Shown: positions 9,224 through 17,828, counted from the first letter of the stretch. The stretch: 64,000 nucleotides of DNA from Tritrichomonas musculus (GCA_039105265.1 JAPFFF010000017.1:2666001-2730000); one strand, 5' to 3'. Numbers and translations are program-made. Notes: generated by a model from the letters alone, not told the origin.

Positions 9224-10450
9224 TTAGATAGCAAAGTACTGCTTATAGTCTTTACCTAGCGATGCATAATTGGGTGCCACGAATCGGGTATACATAATGG
9301 GGATAGTTACGGTAGCTCGCTCATCATCAGACTTAGGCGTTCGACCAGTTGTGGTTTTGGTATACGGTACATAGAACGCAGTTCCTGCTTGCTTATCATC
9401 ATTCAACTGGAATCTACGATATGGCTTCAGCAATTTGCATTCGACGTTCCCATTATGGTATCTAATGAATTCGGCAATCTCATTGAATATGCGCCTATGC
9501 TTCTCATGCTTCTTCTCAGTTTTGGATGTATCGTAATGGACCAATATGATATTGCCCTTGCGATAGCTCAGTAGTCCACCCATTTGCATATTATTTTTGA
9601 CTCGACGTAGCCGCCGTTGGCAATCCCTGATGTATCTCCATTCCAAATCTGGGTTGTGCTGCATTTGATTGGGTGTGTAGTATATCCACTTTGGTACCCT
9701 TGCTAGATACTGGTCATATTGGGTTCCATCACCTGGATAATTGGGATTGGGCATTCGTAGAGACCGATGTGGTGTGTTGTTATAGAAGTGGACCATCTGT
9801 TGCATCAGGTATGGGTCTCCAATCCGACGATTATCTAAACCGAATGCATTACGGAGTGTCCTGATGGTTGCATCAACGATTTTGTGAGCGTTGTTGTGTT
9901 TGGATTTATCGACAATCACTGCATTGCGGTCAATCAACACATTTTTGGTACCTCTATATTTACTTCTGGATGGATTGTAGCGGCCAAGTATATCAAGCAC
10001 TTTGAGTAGGTTATTCTCACCATCGCATTTGATGGTATTGAATTTGAAGTCATCATATTTCTCAAGAATGATTTTGGTGTATGCAGTCTTGATGGTATCA
10101 GCTAGTCTGTTCTTAAGCGGTTCCACAATTAGATACCGTGTGTTGACATTCACCATGATGAGGTAAATGGTTTCATGGACTACCACGGACTCGGTTCCAT
10201 TAGCCCTTGTGGTGTAATTCGCAAACATCAAATCGACTTCCCAGCATCCGGGTTCCAATGAGAAATCCGGTTTTGAATAGGGACTGCATGATTTCAATTT
10301 GAAGTCCTTCACGAATGGCTCATGATGAGTTTCTGGGTTGATGATGAACTGTGATGGGTCCAATTTCGATATCTTGGATTTGAATGGGTACTTGAGCAGC
10401 GAATTGTACTCATTGTCGAATATCTTGAACGATTTCCTGTTGTCAGTCAT
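9224..10450 (-). CDS. Retrovirus-type (rve) integrase (A), 408 aa
   Basis: It would cut and join element ends into target DNA. An RNase H-like core is visible: the first acidic residue is in CWEVDLMF (Asp73), the second in IKCDGEN (Asp143) and the third in HKIVDATIRTLRN (Asp193). NNTPHRSLRMPNP follows, as in rve enzymes. The C-terminal 150 residues include an HYDTSKTEKKHEK segment and are probably the DNA- or chromatin-binding part. No classic HHCC zinc domain is obvious at the N-terminus. The B and F copies agree. The start is the ATG after an A/T-rich motif; the upstream spacer carries the palindromic repeat block. Confidence 0.93.
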   Translation of the reverse strand: MTDNRKSFKIFDNEYNSLLKYPFKSKISKLDPSQFIINPETHHEPFVKDFKLKSCSPYSKPDFSLEPGCWEVDLMFANYTTRANGTESVVVHETIYLIMVNVNTRYLIVEPLKNRLADTIKTAYTKIILEKYDDFKFNTIKCDGENNLLKVLDILGRYNPSRSKYRGTKNVLIDRNAVIVDKSKHNNAHKIVDATIRTLRNAFGLDNRRIGDPYLMQQMVHFYNNTPHRSLRMPNPNYPGDGTQYDQYLARVPKWIYYTPNQMQHNPDLEWRYIRDCQRRLRRVKNNMQMGGLLSYRKGNIILVHYDTSKTEKKHEKHRRIFNEIAEFIRYHNGNVECKLLKPYRRFQLNDDKQAGTAFYVPYTKTTTGRTPKSDDERATVTIPIMYTRFVAPNYASLGKDYKQYFAI

Positions 10451-10460
10451 TTAATGTGCA

Positions 10461-10574
10461 AAAAATAGTGGTTATCTCCATGAAATCCGGGTCTGGTAGA
10501 ATTCTACCACACCCCATATTTAGTGGTTATCTCCATGAAATCTGGGTCTGCGGGAAATCCCGTCGACCCCATAT
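10461..10574. repeat. Palindromic repeat block upstream of integrase (A)
   Basis: Two tandem units of about 60 bp each contain GGTTATCTCCATGAAATC. One carries the perfect palindrome TGGTAGAATTCTACCA at 10494-10509, the other the hairpin CGGGAAATCCCG at 10551-10562. The block is an inverted copy of the spacer at 106-248. It lies between the integrase start and the stop of the next minus-strand gene. Confidence 0.6.
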
Positions 10575-10808
10575 TTAGCGGTTATCGCTTGATAATTCAG
10601 CGAGCTCATTCTCGAGTTTGGCGACCTTCTCCTTCAGACTATTGATATCCTCAATCAGTGATTCACGAACGGCTAGTCCATTGCTACCCAGCATACCCCC
10701 TTTGATGTTATTGAGGTGGCCCTTATACATATAGCACTTCTCCTTGAGATCGTGTTTGATGCGCTTAAGCTCTGGAATCTCCTTCTTGTATTCTCCCAAT
10801 TCAGTCAT
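10575..10808 (-). CDS. Small coiled-coil protein (A), 77 aa
   Basis: The start is MTELGEYKKEIPELKR. A conserved centre (MLGSNGLAVRESLIEDI) is followed by a heptad-like coiled coil, SLKEKVAKLENELAEL. The same protein occurs in B, twice in E, in part in F and in G. Function is unknown; oligomerisation or scaffolding is plausible. It diverges from the 75-aa gene across a 34-bp promoter space. Confidence 0.75.
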   Translation of the reverse strand: MTELGEYKKEIPELKRIKHDLKEKCYMYKGHLNNIKGGMLGSNGLAVRESLIEDINSLKEKVAKLENELAELSSDNR

Positions 10809-10842
10809 TTAGATATGAAAAAAAGTGTTTTTTCAAGATTAA
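10809..10842. promoter_or_regulatory. Bidirectional promoter space, 34 bp (A)
   Basis: The whole interval between two divergent start codons is 34 bp. It contains an A7 run and a T6 run back to back, so each gene has a T-rich stretch 10-20 nt before its ATG. The interval at 31196-31229 in B is almost identical. Transcripts must start within or very near this space. Confidence 0.5.
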
Positions 10843-11070
10843 ATGTCATATGAGGAACGCCGTGTATTAAGAGATTCAAATGGGCTCACGTATTTCAATC
10901 ACCTGGAACGTCACATGCGAAATAGGCGAACTATGAGTTGTACCAAACCCACAGTCCCAAAATATGAAGATAAGGGGTGTGTTGTGCATGACCCAATCAT
11001 CAAGTCAACATCATCAACTCTACACCGCTCACTCAATCACCAGGTAATCCCAAATAATTCCAAGATCTAA
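10843..11070 (+). CDS. 75-aa conserved small protein (A)
   Basis: The start is MSYEERRVLRDSNGLTYF. The protein is basic in the middle (HLERHMRNRRTM) and ends LNHQVIPNNSKI. Relatives in B, E (two copies) and G keep the NHLERxMxxxRT-like core and a C-terminal SLNHxVV. No family is recognised. Its end overlaps the stop of the convergent 153-aa gene by 4 bp. Confidence 0.7.
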   Translation: MSYEERRVLRDSNGLTYFNHLERHMRNRRTMSCTKPTVPKYEDKGCVVHDPIIKSTSSTLHRSLNHQVIPNNSKI

Positions 11071-11528
11071 TGCCTCAGGAGACTGTTCACTGCATCAGTA
11101 CACTCATTCACAGTACTGGTGAGCTGATTTATTTTTGTGGTGATCACGCCAATGGTGTTCTCCAGAGTTGTAATCCGTTTGGTGTATTCATCTACTGTTG
11201 ACTGCAATGCATTGATGTCAGCTCGAATGCTTGCCAATTGGATCTCCACCAGGTTGTCACTATCGGATGGCTTGGTGATCTTCTTGAGAAACACATTACT
11301 AGAGCCATCCTTGCCAGTGCGTTTGGTAATCCTGTACTCGCATTCGGGGGTGATTATTTTGTAGGTTTTATTGAGGTAATTGGTGGTCTTCTCATTGAAC
11401 ATGTCCTTGTACTTCTGGTAGAACAGGTCGAACTCCTCTACTGAGTTGAACGTGCGTTGCTCCATCTTGTTATCATTAATAACCCTGATATCGCAATGCG
11501 CTATATATTTCATATTATCCGTATTCAT
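11067..11528 (-). CDS. 153-aa protein with C-terminal coiled coil (A)
   Basis: The start chosen is MNTDNMKY at 11528, which matches the B copy; the longer open frame upstream is not conserved. The N-terminal 80 residues contain EEFDLFYQKYKDMF and YLNKTYKIITPE, a compact conserved domain. The C-terminal half is a coiled coil with repeated ITTLENTI and INQLTSTVNE segments. Relatives lie in B, E and G, always between the 75-aa gene and the protein VI-like gene. The architecture suggests a small oligomeric virion protein; this is inference. Confidence 0.7.
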   Translation of the reverse strand: MNTDNMKYIAHCDIRVINDNKMEQRTFNSVEEFDLFYQKYKDMFNEKTTNYLNKTYKIITPECEYRITKRTGKDGSSNVFLKKITKPSDSDNLVEIQLASIRADINALQSTVDEYTKRITTLENTIGVITTKINQLTSTVNECTDAVNSLLRH

Positions 11529-11578
11529 TTCAAAACGGACAAAAATATATTCATATGTATGTGGATATTCTATGATGA

Positions 11579-11830
11579 TCAAACCTTGTCCAGTATGGAT
11601 TTGCCTATATCATTAGCTTTGCTTACGTAATTGAGTCCAGTGCTGATGGTGTCTACAACTGGTCCAACACCTGGTATGAAGTCGGCGATTGGCTTGATCC
11701 TATTGATGATCCCCTTTCCAATATCAACTGCCCTTGGGATGTTGCGGATGACAGTTTGAGCTGCATTCTTGAGCTTACTGCCGACGTTCTTGAAAGCGTT
11801 CTTAATCTTCTTGAAGATGCCAATACCCAT
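11579..11830 (-). CDS. Protein VI-like amphipathic minor capsid peptide (A), 83 aa
   Basis: The start is MGIGIFKKIKNAF, the first ATG conserved in A, B and E. An N-terminal amphipathic basic helix is followed by a glycine/valine-rich hydrophobic stretch (IKPIADFIPGVGPVVD) and a final IGKSILDKV. The plan resembles the membrane-active N-terminal region of adenovirus protein VI and its relatives in Polintons. Its position, divergent from and next to the capsid gene, fits. Function is inferred from architecture. Confidence 0.65.
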   Translation of the reverse strand: MGIGIFKKIKNAFKNVGSKLKNAAQTVIRNIPRAVDIGKGIINRIKPIADFIPGVGPVVDTISTGLNYVSKANDIGKSILDKV

Positions 11831-11877
11831 TTGGTATATACAAAAATGTGATTTCAAGCTTTTTTCCAAGATACAAA
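11831..11877. promoter_or_regulatory. Bidirectional promoter between protein VI-like and capsid genes (A)
   Basis: The two start codons are 47 bp apart. The sequence has CAAAAA toward the minus-strand gene and GCTTTTTTCC toward the capsid gene. The same layout is kept at about 32218-32263 in B. Confidence 0.45.
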
Positions 11878-13830
11878 ATGAGATACAGGAACGAAAGAGC
11901 TCACAATTTGAAATACGAGGTTGGGAATGTCAATGACACATTCCAGAAGATGAGAAATATCATCAATGTGAATGATGGTACCAGAAGCTTCTCATTTAGA
12001 ACTGTCGATTGCCATGACCAGCCAGCCCCATTTCACCAAGGCCAGTACTCACAGATTTCATTAACACACCCCGACCACTTCATTAGCGATATCGACAAAG
12101 GCTTCCTCACATTCCACATCAAACTCGATTTGCAATTGAACACCGATTTGGCCAAATTGCAAGAGATCAATGATCCAAATAACTTCTATAAACTGTTTGT
12201 TGGATTCAAGTCCTCGAACCAATTGTTTGACAGGCTCGAGATTCTCCATAACAATGTCAATGTCGGATATCAGCAAAATGAATGCATTCGCGAGGGCTTC
12301 CTATACTCGGTTTTGAAGCCAGAGACTGAGAAGATGCGCCGCAGATTCGTTCACAGCTTATGGGAGAACATCAGCAATTACAGTCAAACTCATGCTGGTT
12401 CATACGTTAATCTCAATAGCTTCAAGGATGGTGGTAAGACCACAACTGAATTCGACTTGAATGTACCATTTGATGACTTGCTTGCATTACAGGCATTTGA
12501 CTTATTCCCTAACGGAATCATTGGTGATTTATCCATTAGATTCCAAGTCAGTCCAGCTGGTCTTGTTTGGGCTGCCATTGACCCATACACGGTTGCTGAA
12601 GCCAAGGCATTCCTAGAAGATAATGATACCGTATCCCCAGAGGAACTCGACAAACTCAAACAAATCAAAGCACATGGACATCTCAAACACCAATTCACTC
12701 AAATCGGTAATGAGGCTATCATCCCAGGACCTGGTGATAATCCAAATCCACCATCTCCCGAACCAACACCAACTAAATATCAATTGAAGTATGAAGTTAG
12801 AGAACAATACGTATCTGCATCTGGAGGTGATTTCGATGATCTGATTGAAAATTGTTCATTAATCTTTGCATTTACAGATGAAGAGTTTACTGAACTTGGA
12901 ATTGAAAAGACTGATGATAATAAAGCAATTTGCCAAGCTCATTATACCAAAGAACATGGTAAATTACCTCAACCATCACATGCAGGTCATGTTTACGTCA
13001 ATTTCGTATCTAAAACCGAAGCTAATAAATTGATGAGTGCTCATTACTCATCACAACCAGCAACACTCACTGTTAACCGAATGACCATCACTCTCTGTAA
13101 GTCCAACATGCAAGGCTATGGTGTTTGTGAAGCCACTCGTGCAAGCATTGAATCCATATTACGTGAGGGCCTAGTAATCCCATCTCAAAAGGTCGATTAC
13201 CATGCATTCCCAATTGCAGCAGCCGCTAACGGAATCAAGTCTACATTGAATATCCCATTAATCAATGTCACAAGCATGTCATTGTTGTTCCCCAAGCATC
13301 ACAATGATTTGACTGTATTTGAGAATCCCGTTTACCAAAACTGCTTCTTGAATATTGGTGGTAAGAACTTCCCAGATGAGAATGTCAGTACCATTGGCGC
13401 CAGATTCTTCGAAAGCCAATTAACTGCTGGAGACCTCGATGGTATCACACTCCAATGTTCAAAGGAATTCGAAGATAGCTTCACCATGCCCAAGAACGAT
13501 GAAAATGGTGTCCGATATCGCAATACATTGAGTGATGCCACATCATTTGTATTCAATGTCCAAACAGAACGTGCATCTGCTGGATACTGTTATGATGGCT
13601 TAGATGGTGGCAAAGGCAATATCCAAATTCAAGTCAATGGTCAACCAATATTCACTGGTGATAATGATACATATTACAAGATTATCGAACCAAGTGGCGC
13701 CATTGTTAGACCACCACCTGTCCAACTCTGTTTATGCAGAGACACCTACTTCAAGCTCTCACTCGATGGCCTTGAATATATCGATGATGAATCACCAGCT
13801 GGCTCACAAGTTGATCCAGAAATGGCATAA
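11878..13830 (+). CDS. Major capsid protein, double jelly-roll (A), 650 aa
   Basis: This would form the hexagonal capsid lattice. The start is MRYRNERAHNL, kept in all copies. The N-terminal domain has FSFRTVDCHDQPAPFHQGQ and the strand-like GFLTFHIKLDLQL. A central block has FDLNVPFDDLLALQAFDLFP and LSIRFQVSPAGLVWA, and the second domain starts around TLTVNRMTITLCKSNMQG. The length (about 600-700 aa) and two beta-rich halves suit the Polinton capsid family. The loop from about residue 283 to 395 differs strongly from B and E while the flanks are highly conserved, so it is probably a surface tower. Confidence 0.88.
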   Translation: MRYRNERAHNLKYEVGNVNDTFQKMRNIINVNDGTRSFSFRTVDCHDQPAPFHQGQYSQISLTHPDHFISDIDKGFLTFHIKLDLQLNTDLAKLQEINDPNNFYKLFVGFKSSNQLFDRLEILHNNVNVGYQQNECIREGFLYSVLKPETEKMRRRFVHSLWENISNYSQTHAGSYVNLNSFKDGGKTTTEFDLNVPFDDLLALQAFDLFPNGIIGDLSIRFQVSPAGLVWAAIDPYTVAEAKAFLEDNDTVSPEELDKLKQIKAHGHLKHQFTQIGNEAIIPGPGDNPNPPSPEPTPTKYQLKYEVREQYVSASGGDFDDLIENCSLIFAFTDEEFTELGIEKTDDNKAICQAHYTKEHGKLPQPSHAGHVYVNFVSKTEANKLMSAHYSSQPATLTVNRMTITLCKSNMQGYGVCEATRASIESILREGLVIPSQKVDYHAFPIAAAANGIKSTLNIPLINVTSMSLLFPKHHNDLTVFENPVYQNCFLNIGGKNFPDENVSTIGARFFESQLTAGDLDGITLQCSKEFEDSFTMPKNDENGVRYRNTLSDATSFVFNVQTERASAGYCYDGLDGGKGNIQIQVNGQPIFTGDNDTYYKIIEPSGAIVRPPPVQLCLCRDTYFKLSLDGLEYIDDESPAGSQVDPEMA

Positions 13831-13872
13831 GAAATATGGTATTAGTGGTAAAAATATTTTTGCACTTTGGAA

Positions 13873-14493
13873 ATGTCTCTCCATAAGGCTAGAATTCTAT
13901 CAAGTGAGAATGATGCGAGTGTTAAGCAAGAGCAGAATGTGAATATTAAGATCGCCGCGAATAGACCTCCACCAGTTCAACCAGTATCATACCCTCAAGT
14001 CCCACAGATGCAACCCCAAATGGGATACACTAAAGGTCTAAACCCCGAAGGGGTATATACTCAAAATGGCACACAGGATGCAAATTTTACTACAGCCTCG
14101 ACAACTGGTCCATATCCATCAGTTGCTCCAATAAACAGTCCACCGACCGATCGTTCATTAGACCTCGACACTGACGACTTGGGTACCAAAAATAAATTCC
14201 TCGAGATATTGCTGAATATCTATGAGACCAATCCACTGAGGATGAACAACTACCTAGTGTGTCATAGCAATACACTGATGGAGCTCATTAAGATACTCAC
14301 TAAGGCCGACAAGGTTGAGCTGGTCATCAATGAGGATAGTGGGTGCACTGGTTGTGTTTCAAACTCGAAGTACATGAAAATCGATAAGATATTGGTGTCC
14401 AAAAACGGGGTATCCAATGAGTTGAAATATGGATATAACCATGTATGGACCGAGCTCATAAGGCACTCGATATCACTCAAAATTTGTATTTAA
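13873..14493 (+). CDS. ARILSSENDAS protein (A), 206 aa
   Basis: The N-terminus, MSLHKARILSSENDASVKQ, is nearly invariant in A, B, E and F. A proline/glutamine-rich linker of variable length follows, with NFTTAST at its end. The C-terminal 120 residues begin KNKFLEILLNIYETNP, include a Cys pair in GCTGCVSNSKYMKIDKIL, and end SLKICI. No family is recognised. It sits between the capsid and membrane micro-protein genes, so a virion part is likely. A CCCC-GAA-GGGG hairpin at 14043-14053 lies inside the linker. The ATG used is 2 codons inside a frame opened by TTG. Confidence 0.7.
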   Translation: MSLHKARILSSENDASVKQEQNVNIKIAANRPPPVQPVSYPQVPQMQPQMGYTKGLNPEGVYTQNGTQDANFTTASTTGPYPSVAPINSPPTDRSLDLDTDDLGTKNKFLEILLNIYETNPLRMNNYLVCHSNTLMELIKILTKADKVELVINEDSGCTGCVSNSKYMKIDKILVSKNGVSNELKYGYNHVWTELIRHSISLKICI

Positions 14494-14503
14494 ATTTGCA
14501 TAA

Positions 14504-14653
14504 ATGTCCAGCGCTAGTGAAATCATTATGAATATACTATTGGGATTGATATTGGTGACCAATGTAGTTGAACTGCTATTACTAGTATCGCTTACAGCTG
14601 AAGATGAACCACCTGAGCTGACTGATGAGCTAAGGCGCACACTATATGCCTAA
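14504..14653 (+). CDS. Conserved membrane micro-protein (A), 49 aa
   Basis: This short frame encodes a single hydrophobic helix (IIMNILLGLILVTNVVELLL, about residues 7-26) followed by an acidic tail with DEPPELTDELRRTLYA. Counterparts of 43-49 aa lie at the same place in B, E and F with the same EPPEL(S/T)xE(I/L/M)R tail. Its conservation in divergent subfamilies argues for a real gene. It may anchor a particle or replication complex to membrane; the function is unknown. Confidence 0.75.
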   Translation: MSSASEIIMNILLGLILVTNVVELLLLVSLTAEDEPPELTDELRRTLYA

Positions 14654-14692
14654 GTGGCATCATCGCCACTTAGAGCTTTTCGCATAAAAGCT
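14652..14692. repeat. Two hairpins between micro-protein and ATPase genes (A)
   Basis: AAGTGGC-ATCATC-GCCACTT (14652-14671) and AGCTTTT-CGCAT-AAAAGCT (14674-14692) follow the micro-protein stop. Most of this segment is absent from the same spacer in B, so it looks like an inserted palindrome. Confidence 0.55.
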
Positions 14693-14706
14693 TTATTTTT
14701 GATTAA
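14692..14706 (+). promoter_or_regulatory. TTTATTTTT start-proximal motif of ATPase gene (A)
   Basis: TTTATTTTTGATTAA directly precedes the ATPase ATG and is the same in B (34973-34987). Similar T-rich motifs sit 5-20 nt before most genes in the window, which marks them as the likely core promoter or initiator. Confidence 0.5.
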
Positions 14707-15732
14707 ATGTTATATTACAAGCGCCTACAACCAACCCTTTTCGACTATACATCTATTGAATTATCAGACAGTTCCAGTGAAGATCCAATTGATCTTGATA
14801 CATTCGATAGGTACAAGAAGCAGCAACCGGTTTCCAAGAGGTTTGATGTTAATGGGAGTTTCACTCCCACCCGCATCTTCGATGTTGATGCAGCTATGAG
14901 TGAGGCCTATTCCAAGAATAGGGATAAAATCACGAATGCATCCATAAGGCCAATCGCTAATGGGATCTATGCGTGGTACAATACTTTGAACATACTGGTG
15001 GCATCACAAGGCAAAGGCAAGAGCCATACAGTAATTCGCGATATCATTCAAATGAGTAGACTCAATAACGGGGGCTTTGGGGGAACCCCTGAGGATTCGC
15101 AGAATCCGTTCCATATGATCGTGTATGTGAGTAAGAACGGTATTATAAATGATTCCACATTTGAATCTCAACGCGAGCTCATCAACTTGCCCATAGAGGT
15201 CGTCGCTGATAGTAATGCTGAACGGTATTTGAAGGAGCTTGATCTATGGAAGGAGTTGTATAACAAATATAGCTCGGTTGGGAAGAGTGTGAACAATTCT
15301 ACGAATTGCGGACCGAAGGTCTTAGATGATTCCAAGCTGCAACAGATGTTTGAGTTCCTCCATATCAACAAACTCGGGAAACCCAATGTACCACTCAACA
15401 CCATAATCCTGTGCGAGGACTTCATTAAGAGCAAGCTGTTGAAGTCAGCATACTTCACAAACTATATCACCCAGTTGCGTCATAAGAACTCAATCGTGTA
15501 CATCAATATCCAGTTCTTCAAGGGGGTACCAACCGATTACAAAAATAACTGCACATCATTCTTCATATTCAATGGGTTCTCGCGACAGAAACTCAATTAC
15601 ATATATCAGCAGGTGAGCATACCTTGTGAGTTCGAGGAGTTGTGGCAAAAATATAGGACCTTATCTGGACATGATTTCATATTGGTGAACACAGTTGAAC
15701 ATGATATGCAAGTGGTGTACTCAAAGGTTTAG
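14707..15732 (+). CDS. FtsK/HerA-type (A32-like) genome-packaging ATPase (A), 341 aa
   Basis: It would pump the genome into the capsid. The Walker A loop is ASQGKGKSH (about residues 99-107), and the Walker B strand is NTIILCEDF with acidic Glu-Asp. The conserved C-terminal half contains LRHKNSIVYINIQFFKGVP and NGFSRQKLNYIYQQV. The length is that of the family. Compared with B it carries three extra in-frame segments (near 14850-14886, 15068-15103 and 15287-15325), each containing small perfect hairpins. It converges with the 159-aa gene and overlaps its stop by 4 bp. Confidence 0.88.
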   Translation: MLYYKRLQPTLFDYTSIELSDSSSEDPIDLDTFDRYKKQQPVSKRFDVNGSFTPTRIFDVDAAMSEAYSKNRDKITNASIRPIANGIYAWYNTLNILVASQGKGKSHTVIRDIIQMSRLNNGGFGGTPEDSQNPFHMIVYVSKNGIINDSTFESQRELINLPIEVVADSNAERYLKELDLWKELYNKYSSVGKSVNNSTNCGPKVLDDSKLQQMFEFLHINKLGKPNVPLNTIILCEDFIKSKLLKSAYFTNYITQLRHKNSIVYINIQFFKGVPTDYKNNCTSFFIFNGFSRQKLNYIYQQVSIPCEFEELWQKYRTLSGHDFILVNTVEHDMQVVYSKV

Positions 15733-16208
15733 GCAAACTCTGGGTCAGCATCCAATACCAAATCCTGATGCTTGCCGATGAATACATCAGGTTCTGCAAT
15801 ATTGTATTTTTCACGTAATTTGGCAATGAGATCCTTGGTGTTTATATTGGTTCTCTCAATCGAGTAGTTGTAATACAGGCATTCCTTGTATTCCTGCTTC
15901 TCGGTATTCCCATTTACGAAGAACTCCTGCATGTTGACACTCAATTTGCGTCTACTATTGGATGTCAATTTGACGAATTCGAGGTTCATCTCCTTGAGCT
16001 TATTAGGGTAGAATCTAATGGTTTCAGTATCATTCTGGAGTGATACATATAGGACCTTCGCGAGGTACAATGAGTTCTTCAAGTTGAATGGGAACTTGTC
16101 ACATAATATCGCGAAATTGCATTGTGCAAATTCATCAGGCTTTGGCGATAGGGATACTAGTGTGTTGATGTATTCGTAGACATTGAGGTGGTTTGGAGTG
16201 GCTTCCAT
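15729..16208 (-). CDS. 159-aa conserved terminal protein (A)
   Basis: The protein has a VYEYINTLVSL start, CNFAILCDKFP, RFYPNKLKEM, LTSNSRRKLSVNMQEFFVNG, and a YYNYSIERT block; it ends with a short LREKYNI helix and a VF(I/K)G segment. Copies in B, E and F are 152-161 aa and always face the ATPase gene tail to tail. In A and B it is the last gene before the terminal repeat. The sequence does not point to a known family. Confidence 0.7.
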   Translation of the reverse strand: MEATPNHLNVYEYINTLVSLSPKPDEFAQCNFAILCDKFPFNLKNSLYLAKVLYVSLQNDTETIRFYPNKLKEMNLEFVKLTSNSRRKLSVNMQEFFVNGNTEKQEYKECLYYNYSIERTNINTKDLIAKLREKYNIAEPDVFIGKHQDLVLDADPEFA

Positions 16209-16566
16209 TTGGGATGCGATAAAAAATCAATATTCAAATATAAAAATAGGTTTTCCCAAAATCATCTGAGTCCCCAAATATGGAATATTTTTGTCTGTCA
16301 TGGTCTGTGTCGCCATCGGAACGTTCCATCGGTCTGTTCCATAGGTAGTCCCATAAGTGGTCCATAAGTGGGCCATATGCGGCCTATTTTCGGAATTTGT
16401 ATGGGCTCGAATATGGGCGTTTTAAAGGCGTTTTGGGGTAGTATGCGGTATGGGTCCCATATGTGGATTTTGAATTTTAACCCGAATATGGGCCCAAAAA
16501 TGGGCCATTTATAGGCGTTTTAAGTGGATTCTATCTGACCCCGATTATTGATACACTATCACTACT
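16209..16566. repeat. Right terminal inverted repeat region of element A
   Basis: No gene is present. Words such as ATGGGCC, CATAAGTGG and GGCGTTTT recur. Read inward from 16566 the end is AGTAGTGAT, with CAGATAGAA about 30 nt further in, as at the ends of B. The rest differs from the B repeat. The partner end lies outside the window, so the exact repeat length cannot be measured. Confidence 0.7.
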
Positions 16567-17828
16567 ATGGTCAGCTTCCGTTCAGTTTTGTCAACAGATG
16601 GGAGCTTATTGCGAGTCATGTAGTCGTGCATATATGGGCCAATTGTGGCCTCATCATTGGTGATATCGAAATTGCGGAATACAGGTGGGAAATTGATGAA
16701 GTAGTTGATTTTGGATATTGGGCATTTCAACATGACCTCCGCTTTGAACAGGAATTTGGGATGCTTTCGGAGCTTCTGGCTGTTGATGATATGCATGCAT
16801 GAGTTGTAGGTGTTCATATTTTTGGTACCATCCTTATACACCTCGAATCGCTCTATCATGGAACCTGGCATATACATGACTCCCCCGTGATATGGATTGG
16901 CATCATGTTTGGTTGAACTGAATGCAGATGGGTATAAGCTGTTGAAATCGACTCCAACAATATGAGTCATCGTGTGTGGAGTATCATATGAGATTACCTT
17001 GTGATCAACGGCGTTGTATCTAAAGCGGTTTATTTTGGTATGACCCTTGATGTTGACACGATGCATGACATTGGATAGACCACCTGTGATGTTGTTCCGT
17101 AAGCTGTAATACTCCTGTTCATCGTTGATGAGCGTTGGGAGATGCATCATCTTGCAGTACTTCTTCAGCTGAATTCGGAGTTTGGTTATATTGGGGTCAT
17201 CACGGCTGCGAAGTCTGTTGCATTCCGCACAAGCGAGTTTACAGTTACTGAGTTCATGACCGATATCATTATTGATTCTATCGAGAGTGGGCTTATTGGT
17301 CCATGTGAAGTGCTCACCACAGAGATGGCACTTGCCTGTATCTGGATTGTTGTACATCTCCATGAACTTATCGAATTGCTCCTCACAAACACATTTATCG
17401 AGGTTCCTGGGTTTGTCCTTATGAGATTGATTATATTTGACATCCTGGTTATAGTAGTTCTCGCATTTGAATCGCCACCAATCGAGGTTTGGTTTGAATT
17501 TGTTAATGGGATTCTGTATGGAGTATTCGGCATTTGGATCAAATTCCTTATATGCGAGTGCATACTTGATACAGGATGCATTCTTGCTTAGCGATAGGTT
17601 TGAGATGAGGTCCACATTGTACTGAGCATTGAGTGCAATCAGGTTGTCAATGGGTTTGATCATCATCTCGACGTCATTATCATTGTATGCAAGTAGGTAG
17701 TCCCATCGGGTTTCATAGTTTTTGGCATCCTCGAGATATAGTTTGTAATCATCTGGTGTCAATGGGTTCTTCTGGTTGAGATAGCTGTAGAACGCCTCAT
17801 ACTCAAATGGCTCTGCTTTTGAGAGGAC
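16567..17828 (-). mobile_element. Element C, left piece, between A and B
   Basis: This is the middle of a minus-strand polymerase gene, left between the insertions of A (at 16566) and B (at 17829). Its other visible piece is 36827-39370. The sequence is close to the B polymerase, so C belongs to the same subfamily but was resident earlier. The element is broken into at least three parts. Confidence 0.85.
16567..17828 (-). pseudogene. Polymerase B fragment with HNH and motif A region (C)
   Basis: The fragment covers the third exonuclease motif (YNDNDVEM), the HNH insert (CHLCGEHF, TLDRINNDIGH, CAECN), the GGLSNVMHR segment and polymerase motif A (GVDFNSLYPS), ending near KTERKLTM. The open frame continues slightly into A at one side and B at the other; those tails are not part of the gene. 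Confidence 0.85.
17823..17828. repeat. Target-site duplication GAGGAC, left copy
   Basis: These six bases abut the left end of B and are repeated exactly at 36827-36832 beyond its right end. Six base pairs is the typical Polinton duplication length. Confidence 0.85.

Larger units (their letters stand above)
1..16566 (+). mobile_element. Element A: Polinton/Maverick, left part outside the window
   Basis: The visible part runs from the polymerase 3' end through fibre, structural, integrase, capsid and ATPase genes to a terminal repeat ending ATCACTACT at 16566. Gene order and orientation match element B throughout. The outermost bases resemble the B terminus. Beyond 16566 the sequence is the interior of element C's polymerase gene, so A inserted into C. 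The bases ATGGTC at 16567-16572 would be the right copy of a 6-bp target duplication; the left copy lies outside the window. It looks nearly whole, with about one break seen, and is young to middle-aged. Confidence 0.9.

Noticed and set aside
16545-16566. End of an open frame reaching into the A terminus
   Set aside because: Polymerase homology stops at the element boundary; the extra codons are terminal-repeat sequence.
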